A model generated the notes under the pieces. The model searched no databases. It had not been told where the DNA came from and worked only from the letters and a program-made list of their open reading frames with translations. The position numbers were made by a program, and so were the translations under genes. A stretch of 64,000 bases of DNA from Gammaproteobacteria bacterium (GTDB lineage Bacteria; Gemmatimonadota; Gemmatimonadetes; Longimicrobiales; Gaopeijiaceae), in assembly GCA_028821195.1 (NCBI GenBank), contig JAPPHB010000132.1, positions 37,508 through 101,507 of the forward strand, written 5' to 3'. Positions 57,487 to 64,000 of this stretch are shown piece after piece (position 1 is the first letter of the stretch; the number at the start of each line of letters is the position of its first letter).

Positions 57487-59757
57487 GTGGATCACCTGGA
57501 GGGGCTGAACCCCGAGCAGCGGGCCGCCGTGCTCCACTTCGAGGGGCCTCTGCTGGTGCTCGCTGGCGCAGGAACCGGCAAGACCCGGGCGCTCACCTGC
57601 CGGATCGCCCACCTGGTGCGCGAGCACGGCGTGCCGCCGCATCGCATCCTGGCCGTCACCTTCACCAACAAGGCGGCGGGTGAGATGCGGGAGCGCGTCG
57701 CCAACTATCTGGGGGAGGAGCCGCGGGGGATGTGGCTCGGCACCTTCCACGCCCTGGGCGCACGTCTTCTGCGCATCCACGCGGGCGAGGTCGGGCGCGC
57801 GGCCCCGTTCACGATTTTCGATGCCGAGCAGAGCCTGAACCAGGTGAAGCGGGCCCAGAAGGCGGTCCGCGTCAATCTCGAGCGATGGAATCCGCGATCG
57901 GTGCAGGGCGTCATCAGCTCCGCCAAGAACGTGCTCATCGGCCCGCAGCGGTTTCATGAGGAGAACGCGGACGGTGCCGACCCGCTGGCGGCGGCCGCGG
58001 CGCTCGTGTACCCCGAGTATCAGGCCGCGCTGGCCCGCCAGAACGCCTTCGACTTCGACGATCTGCTCATGAAGCCGGTGGAGCTGCTGGAGTCGTATCC
58101 CGACATCCTGTACCGGTACTCAGACCGATTCGCCTTCCTGCTGGTGGACGAATACCAGGACACCAACCATGCCCAGTTCCGGCTGCTCGACCTGCTGGCG
58201 CGTGCGCACGGCAACCTCATGGTGGTGGGCGACGACGATCAGAGCATCTATGGATGGCGGGGGGCCGACATCCGCAACATCCTCCAGTTCGAGTCGGTCT
58301 TCCCCAGCGCCCGCGTCGTCCGGCTGGAGCGCAACTACCGGTCCACCGGACACGTCCTCCAGGCGGCCAATGCCGCGATCTCGCACAACGTTGCCCGCAA
58401 GACAAAGACGCTGCATACGCACCGTCAGGACGGCGAACTGCTCAGCGTTCTGCACACCGCGACCGAGGCCGACGAGGCTCGCTGCATCGCCGATGAGGCC
58501 GAGTCGCTCAGGCAGGCCAACGGATGGCCGTACGGGAGTTTCGCCGTCCTCTATCGCACCAACGCCCAGTCGCGCGCGCTCGAGGAGGAGTTGATGCGGC
58601 GCTTCATCCCCTACCAGATCGTTGGAGGGGTGCGCTTCTACGAGAGGCGCGAGATCCGCGACGTGCTGGCCTACCTGCGGCTCATCTCGAATCCCCGGGA
58701 CGAGGAAGCCTTCGTCCGCGTCGTCAACTATCCGAAACGGGGCATCGGCACCGTGTCGCGCAGCCGCTTGACGGCGTGGGCGCGAGAACGCGGGGTGTCG
58801 CTGCTCGATGCTGCCGCGGAGGCCCATACGGCCGCGGGCATACGGCCGTCCCCCGCGCGCGCGCTCGGGCGCTTCGCGCGCATGATCGGCAACTGGCGCT
58901 CCCTCGCCCGGGAACGCAATGCGGGAGAGGTCACGGAAGCGGTAGTCAGCGGGCTGAATCTGCGGGAGCGGCTGCGCGAAGAGGGGCCGGAGGGCGAGGA
59001 CAGGGCCGCGAACGTGACGGAGTTGATCGCCGCCGCCTTTCGCTTCGACCCCTCGGAGCATGATCTGGGCGAAGAGGAGGAGATCGCGGAGGCCAGCGAG
59101 CTCGATCTGTTCCTTCAGCACACGGCGCTGGTCGCGGGCATCGACGCGCACGACAGTGGAGCCGACGCGGTCACCCTCATGACCCTCCACAGCGCGAAGG
59201 GACTCGAGTTCCCGTGCGTCTTTCTCGCCGGCATGGAGGAGGGGCTGTTCCCGCTGTCGCGAGCGCTGGAGCTGCCCGAGGAACTGGAGGAAGCACGGAG
59301 GCTTTTCTATGTGGGGATCACGAGGGCCGAGGAGAAGCTCTATCTCAGCTACGCGGAGCGAAGATGGCGAGCCGGCGAGGGCATGACATCGAGGCCTTCG
59401 TCGTTCCTCGGCACGATTCCCGACACGCTGGTGGAATACCGGCGCTCGTCGCGGCTGCAGCTGTCCCGCCGCCGGTATCGCGGGAGAGCTGCGGACCGGG
59501 AGGGCAGACATGGGGGCCGGTCCCTGGACCGGAGCCGGACCTATGCGGACCCGGATCCGGCCCGATACGATGATTTGAACCAGGACGCTCCCCGCTACCG
59601 CCAAGGTGAACGCGTGGTTCACGGGACTTTCGGCTTCGGATCGATCCTGGATATCTCGGGGTTCGGTCCGGATCTCAGGGTGACGGTGGATTTCGATGAC
59701 GTGGGGAGGAAGAAGCTGGTAGCGCGCTTCGCGGGTCTCGAGAGGGCGTTCGAGTGA
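57487..59757 (+). CDS. UvrD/PcrA-type superfamily I DNA helicase
   Basis: 'LEGLNPEQRAAVLHFEGPLLVLAGAGTGKTRALTCRIAHLV', 'LLVDEYQDTNHAQFRLLDLLA', 'VVGDDDQSIYGWRGADIRNIL', 'VTLMTLHSAKGLEFPCVFLAGMEEGLFP'; Tudor-like C-terminal 'GERVVHGTFGFGSILDISG'. Confidence 0.97.
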   Translation: MDHLEGLNPEQRAAVLHFEGPLLVLAGAGTGKTRALTCRIAHLVREHGVPPHRILAVTFTNKAAGEMRERVANYLGEEPRGMWLGTFHALGARLLRIHAGEVGRAAPFTIFDAEQSLNQVKRAQKAVRVNLERWNPRSVQGVISSAKNVLIGPQRFHEENADGADPLAAAAALVYPEYQAALARQNAFDFDDLLMKPVELLESYPDILYRYSDRFAFLLVDEYQDTNHAQFRLLDLLARAHGNLMVVGDDDQSIYGWRGADIRNILQFESVFPSARVVRLERNYRSTGHVLQAANAAISHNVARKTKTLHTHRQDGELLSVLHTATEADEARCIADEAESLRQANGWPYGSFAVLYRTNAQSRALEEELMRRFIPYQIVGGVRFYERREIRDVLAYLRLISNPRDEEAFVRVVNYPKRGIGTVSRSRLTAWARERGVSLLDAAAEAHTAAGIRPSPARALGRFARMIGNWRSLARERNAGEVTEAVVSGLNLRERLREEGPEGEDRAANVTELIAAAFRFDPSEHDLGEEEEIAEASELDLFLQHTALVAGIDAHDSGADAVTLMTLHSAKGLEFPCVFLAGMEEGLFPLSRALELPEELEEARRLFYVGITRAEEKLYLSYAERRWRAGEGMTSRPSSFLGTIPDTLVEYRRSSRLQLSRRRYRGRAADREGRHGGRSLDRSRTYADPDPARYDDLNQDAPRYRQGERVVHGTFGFGSILDISGFGPDLRVTVDFDDVGRKKLVARFAGLERAFE

Positions 59758-60146
59758 ACAGATCGCATGAGCCGGAGCCGGGCGTGACCGTAACCATTGA
59801 GGAGATTCAGCGCATTGCCACGCTCGCCCGCGTCCGTCTCGAACAAGGGGAGGCGAAACGCATGGCGCGCGACATGAGCTCGATCCTGGAGCACATGGCG
59901 GTGTTGGGCGGGGTCGCGCCGGAGCCTGCTCCGACATCCGGCGTCCCGCAGGGCGAGGGCTCCGCGCGACCGTTCGGGGAAGCCTCGGACGGGGGTGCCC
60001 CTCGGGCGGGCGAGGGTGCGGCGACGCCGGATCCGCTCGAGCGGCCGCTCGAGCGCATCGCTCCAGACTGGCGGGATGGTCTCTTCGTAGTCCCCCGGCT
60101 TCCAGGTGTGGCGGGCGCACCCGGCGAACGGGAGAGCTCGCCGTGA
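59754..60146 (+). CDS. gatC: Asp-tRNA(Asn)/Glu-tRNA(Gln) amidotransferase subunit GatC
   Basis: '[39 protein letters not shown]'; precedes gatA and gatB with coupled starts. Confidence 0.93.
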   Translation: MNRSHEPEPGVTVTIEEIQRIATLARVRLEQGEAKRMARDMSSILEHMAVLGGVAPEPAPTSGVPQGEGSARPFGEASDGGAPRAGEGAATPDPLERPLERIAPDWRDGLFVVPRLPGVAGAPGERESSP

Positions 60147-61600
60147 AGGTGAATGCGGGCGGCGTGGCGGAGAGAGCCGCGGAAGTCCGGGACGGGAGCC
60201 TTGCCTGGGGTTCGATGGCTGCGCAGGCGCTGGAGGCGCACGGGACGTGGGAGCGGGGTGCCGCACCGCTCAACGCCTTCATCGCCGTGGACGCGAACGC
60301 GGATCGGCAACGCGGTCCGCGCGACGGCCCGCTCGCGGGGATACCGGTCGCGGTCAAGGACAACCTGGCCACGGCCGGTTTCCCCACCACCTGCGGCTCC
60401 CGCATCCTGGAGGAGTTCCGTTCCCCGTACGAAGCCACCGCCGTCCGTCGGCTTCGCGGGGCGGGTGCGGTCATCGTCGGCAAGACCAACATGGACGAGT
60501 TCGCCATGGGGTCGTCGACCGAAAACTCCGCCTTCGGTCCCACGCGCAATCCCTGGCATGCGGAACGGGTTCCTGGCGGAAGCTCCGGCGGGTCGGCGGC
60601 GGCGGTGGCCGCGGGCATCGTGCCGGTCGCGGTGGGCTCGGACACAGGTGGTTCGGTTCGCCAGCCGGCGTCGTTCTGCGGGGTGGTGGGCATCAAACCC
60701 ACCTACGGGCGGGTGAGCCGCTACGGACTGGTCGCCTTCGCCTCCTCTCTCGACCAGGTGGGCGCCCTCGGGCGCACCGTGCGCGACGCGGCCACCCTGC
60801 TCGAAGTCCTGAGCGGCCACGATCCGCGCGATGCCACCTCCGTCAACCGCCGCGTACCGCCTCTGACCGCGGCCTGCGAGCGGGGGGTGCGCGGGCTGGT
60901 CGTCGGCGTTCCGCGCGAGTACTTCCCCGCCGGCCTGGACCCGGTGGTGCGCCGGCTGGCGGAGCACGCCCTCGGTGCCCTGGAGGGAGCGGGTGCCGAG
61001 TTGCGGGAGGTGTCCCTGCCGCACACCCGATACGCAATTCCCGCCTACTACATCATCGCGCCCGCCGAAGCTTCGTCCAATCTGGCCCGCTACGACGGTG
61101 TCCGCTTCGGGCGCCGATGCCGGGAGGCGGATACTACCGAGCGACTGTACGAACTCTCCCGCTCCGAGGGCTTTGGCACCGAGGTCAAGCGGCGCATTCT
61201 GCTCGGTACCTACGCGCTGTCGGCGGGCTACTACGACGCGTACTACGGCCGTGCGCAGGAGGCGCGGGCTGCCGTCGCCCGGGACTTCGAGCGGACATTC
61301 GGGGATGGAGTGGACGTGCTCTTCACCCCGACTGCGCCGACCCCCGCCTTCAAGCTGGGAGAGCGCGTCCACGATCCCTACCAGATGTACCTGTCCGATG
61401 TCTTCACCGTGACCGCCAACCTGGCCGGGGTACCCGCAATGTCCGTTCCGATCGGGCTGGCGGAAGGGCTGCCCGTTGGGGGACAACTCATGGCCGCGCA
61501 CTGGCGGGAGGACACGCTGCTGACCGCGGCCGCGGCGCTCGAAGCCGAACTGGGGACGGTGGGATCTCCCCCGGTTCCGTCCGGCGCGGGAGCTGAATGA
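60143..61600 (+). CDS. gatA: Asp-tRNA(Asn)/Glu-tRNA(Gln) amidotransferase subunit GatA
   Basis: Amidase signature '[31 protein letters not shown]', '[45 protein letters not shown]', '[33 protein letters not shown]'. Confidence 0.98.
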   Translation: MKVNAGGVAERAAEVRDGSLAWGSMAAQALEAHGTWERGAAPLNAFIAVDANADRQRGPRDGPLAGIPVAVKDNLATAGFPTTCGSRILEEFRSPYEATAVRRLRGAGAVIVGKTNMDEFAMGSSTENSAFGPTRNPWHAERVPGGSSGGSAAAVAAGIVPVAVGSDTGGSVRQPASFCGVVGIKPTYGRVSRYGLVAFASSLDQVGALGRTVRDAATLLEVLSGHDPRDATSVNRRVPPLTAACERGVRGLVVGVPREYFPAGLDPVVRRLAEHALGALEGAGAELREVSLPHTRYAIPAYYIIAPAEASSNLARYDGVRFGRRCREADTTERLYELSRSEGFGTEVKRRILLGTYALSAGYYDAYYGRAQEARAAVARDFERTFGDGVDVLFTPTAPTPAFKLGERVHDPYQMYLSDVFTVTANLAGVPAMSVPIGLAEGLPVGGQLMAAHWREDTLLTAAAALEAELGTVGSPPVPSGAGAE

Positions 61601-63036
61601 AGGACTCGCCGCTGGAAGCCGTGATCGGCCTCGAGGTCCACGTTCAGCTCGACACCGGGCGCAAACTGTTCTGCGCGGATTCAACCGCATTCGGAGCACC
61701 GCCCAACACGGCCGTGTGCCCGGTTTGCCTGGGACTGCCGGGTGCGCTCCCCGTGCTCGACCCGGGAGCGGTCGATCTCGCGCTCCGGGCAGCGCTCGCG
61801 CTGGACTGCACCATCCACCCCATCTCCATCTTCGCCCGCAAGAACTACTTCTATCCCGACCTGCCCAAGGGATATCAGATCTCCCAGTTCGAACGTCCCC
61901 TGGCCACCCGGGGCGCCGTGGAACTGGATGGCGGCCGGCGGGTGCGGATCCGACGGGTGCACATGGAGGAGGACGCCGGAAAGTCGCTACACGATCGCTT
62001 CGCCTCCGCGACCGCCATCGACCTGAACCGGACCGGCACCCCGCTGATCGAGATCGTTTCGGAGCCGGACCTCCGTTCTCCCGGAGAAGCGCGCTCCTAC
62101 CTCCAGCTCCTCAAGCGACTGATGGAATACCTGGAGGTATCCGATTGCAACATGGAAGAAGGCAGCCTGCGCGTGGACGCGAACGTGTCCCTGCGGAAGA
62201 AGGGAAGCGAGCGGCTCGAGGCCAGCACCGAGGTCAAGAACCTCAACAGTTTCTCGGCGGTGGAAAAGGCCCTCGGCGTCGAGATCGGACGCCAGACCCG
62301 GATTCGCGCCGAGGGCCGTGCCGTGACCCGCCAGACCCTGCTCTGGGATGCCGCGGGGGGTGACGTGCGGGTGATGCGGGACAAGGAGGACAGCCAGGAC
62401 TACCGCTATTTCCCCGATCCCGACCTCCCGCCTCTCGTCCTCTCGGCCGCGCGCGTCGCGTCGCTGCGGGCCGGACTGGGGGAGCTGCCGCGCGCGAAGC
62501 GCGAGCGCTTTCGGCGTCAGTACGAGTTGCCCGCATACGATGCGGACGTGCTTACTTCGTCCCGGGGACTCGCGGACTACTACGAAGCCATCGTCGCGTG
62601 CGGGAGGCAGCCCAAGACGGTGTCCAACTGGGTGATGGGGCCGGTGCTCGAGACTGTGAAACGGGGAATCGCCGACCTTTCCTCACCGGGGCTGGCACCC
62701 GGGCGACTCGCCGAACTGCTTGTGCTGGTGGACAAGGGGACGCTGTCGGCCACGGCGGCCAAGACGGTCCTCGCCGGCATGGCGCGCTCCGGCGACCCGC
62801 CCGGGGCGATCGTCCTGCGGGAAGGTCTCACGCAGGTGCGCGAAGACCAGGTGCTGGACAGGTGGGTGACGGAGGCGGTGGCGGCGCATCCGGAGGCAGT
62901 TACCCGCTACCGCGCGGGAGAGACGCGCCTCTTCGGGTTTCTCATGGGCCAGGTCATGCGTGCCTCCGGGCGCAAGGCGGACCCGCGCCGGGTGCGCCAG
63001 TTGCTGCGGGCCGCGCTGGACGCCGATGCGGATTGA
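61597..63036 (+). CDS. gatB: Asp-tRNA(Asn)/Glu-tRNA(Gln) amidotransferase subunit GatB
   Basis: '[48 protein letters not shown]', '[19 protein letters not shown]', '[14 protein letters not shown]', '[16 protein letters not shown]'. Confidence 0.98.
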   Translation: MKDSPLEAVIGLEVHVQLDTGRKLFCADSTAFGAPPNTAVCPVCLGLPGALPVLDPGAVDLALRAALALDCTIHPISIFARKNYFYPDLPKGYQISQFERPLATRGAVELDGGRRVRIRRVHMEEDAGKSLHDRFASATAIDLNRTGTPLIEIVSEPDLRSPGEARSYLQLLKRLMEYLEVSDCNMEEGSLRVDANVSLRKKGSERLEASTEVKNLNSFSAVEKALGVEIGRQTRIRAEGRAVTRQTLLWDAAGGDVRVMRDKEDSQDYRYFPDPDLPPLVLSAARVASLRAGLGELPRAKRERFRRQYELPAYDADVLTSSRGLADYYEAIVACGRQPKTVSNWVMGPVLETVKRGIADLSSPGLAPGRLAELLVLVDKGTLSATAAKTVLAGMARSGDPPGAIVLREGLTQVREDQVLDRWVTEAVAAHPEAVTRYRAGETRLFGFLMGQVMRASGRKADPRRVRQLLRAALDADAD

Positions 63037-63083
63037 AGTCGGCGGATTGCCGGCCGGCCTTCCCCGCGTGCTGGCTGCGGCCG

Positions 63084-63725
63084 TTACCCCGTCTCGCCAG
63101 CCGGCTCGCGCCCGTCATCCGGCCGCGTGACGGCGGGGGTGTCGGCCGGTTCATCGCCTGCGGGCCCCGCCGGGGCATCCTCTTCGACCGGGAGCGCGGA
63201 GCGGGCGCTACCGCGCGCGTGCTCAAGGGCGCGTGCGCCGGCGCCCACCCCGCGAACGGCCGCAGCCGTCTTCAGAAACGTCTCTTCAGCCTCGGCCTGC
63301 ACCACCTCCAGCAACGCATTGAACTCATCGATGCGGGTTTCCATGTGCGTCGATGCCTGCCTCAGCCGGTCGGACAGCGCCCGCACGGACCCTGTAAGGT
63401 GCCGCGCCTCGTCGCGCAGCGAGCGGGAAACGGCATCGACGTTGTCCGCGACGCCGGCAGCCCGTTCGAGCACTGGCCGGCTCTGTTCCTCCAGCCGGCG
63501 CGCGATGTCGGTGAGCCGGCGCCCGTGCCTGTCCAGCCGCCTCAGGAAGGCCAGCAGCGCCACGGCACCGAGCAAGGCCAGGACCACAAGGGCCAGGAGG
63601 CCCCACTCGCTGACATTCGCGATCCCCGAGGGCGCGATCGTGACAAAAACCGTGTCGGCCGCCGGTTCCTGCCCCGACACCCGGGCGGATGCCGCGGCGG
63701 TTGTCGTCCAAACCGTTGCAATCAT
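63084..63725 (-). CDS. Hypothetical membrane-anchored coiled-coil protein
   Basis: TM 'WGLLALVVLALLGAVALLAFL' then a long heptad-like helix 'RRLDRHGRRLTDIARRLEEQSRPVLERAAGVADNVDAVSRSLRDEARHLTGSVRALSDRLRQASTHMETRI', DUF948-like in layout. Confidence 0.65.
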   Translation of the reverse strand: MIATVWTTTAAASARVSGQEPAADTVFVTIAPSGIANVSEWGLLALVVLALLGAVALLAFLRRLDRHGRRLTDIARRLEEQSRPVLERAAGVADNVDAVSRSLRDEARHLTGSVRALSDRLRQASTHMETRIDEFNALLEVVQAEAEETFLKTAAAVRGVGAGARALEHARGSARSALPVEEDAPAGPAGDEPADTPAVTRPDDGREPAGETG

Positions 63726-63832
63726 GGTATGATCAGGAGCGGCATGGAGCCGAGAAGATTGGCGGGGCTTCGCTGGAAGAGCGCCTTGACGAAGGGTGCA
63801 TCTAACGTATTGACAATAACTTGTAGAATCAT
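63722..63832 (-). CDS. Candidate small ORF (36 aa) upstream of the coiled-coil protein
   Basis: 'MILQVIVNTLDAPFVKALFQRSPANLLGSMPLLIIP'; GGAG five nt before the ATG; TGA stop overlaps the next ATG as ATGA. Confidence 0.35.
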   Translation of the reverse strand: MILQVIVNTLDAPFVKALFQRSPANLLGSMPLLIIP

Positions 63833-64000
63833 CTGTTCTCCAATGGTAGCGCATTCGAGGCTCGCGCTGCAAGAACTTCCATGCACGTCCTGATCCCGCT
63901 GGCCGGGGCGGCGGCGGCGTGGTATGTTGGCGCGGCAGTATGGCCAGGGCCCCGACGCCCGACCGCCTCTCAAGGTCCCGGCGCTTGCCGGGCTCCCGTC

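Noticed and set aside
63977-63992. CCCGGC-GCTT-GCCGGG hairpin at the window end
   Set aside because: A 6-bp GC stem without a T-run is common by chance in this GC-rich sequence and the context is cut off by the window edge.

Overview
This 64 kb window of high-GC bacterial chromosome is gene-dense and mostly housekeeping. It starts inside dnaX and ends just past gatCAB. My impression from gene content and order is Gemmatimonadota or a related FCB-type lineage, but that is inference. Recognisable blocks: dnaX-ybaB-recR; an MglA-like GTPase, pgsA and cinA; dapD-dapA-dapB; grpE-dnaJ; mnmA and a cysteine desulfurase; a TolC/HlyD/FtsX-type export locus with no visible ATPase; a very large NtrY-like kinase; a split pntAA/pntAB/pntB transhydrogenase; a comM-like ATPase; fhs, thpR, an NtrC-type regulator and lepB; rplM-rpsI-rpsB-tsf-pyrH-frr-uppS-cdsA-dxr-rseP; sugar-nucleotide genes; serS; pcrA/uvrD; and gatCAB. 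I saw no rRNA, tRNA, CRISPR array, transposase or prophage. The best candidate for an unusual system is at about 30.7-37.7 kb. There a translationally coupled operon (REC-PP2C phosphatase, periplasmic binding protein, histidine kinase with a TorS-like helical sensor region) faces a GTGA-overlapping pair of RsbW-like kinase and STAS antagonist genes, with a porin-like gene alongside. This looks like a TorT/TorS-style binding-protein sensor wired into a partner-switching output. All family calls come from reading translations by eye; no database search was possible.
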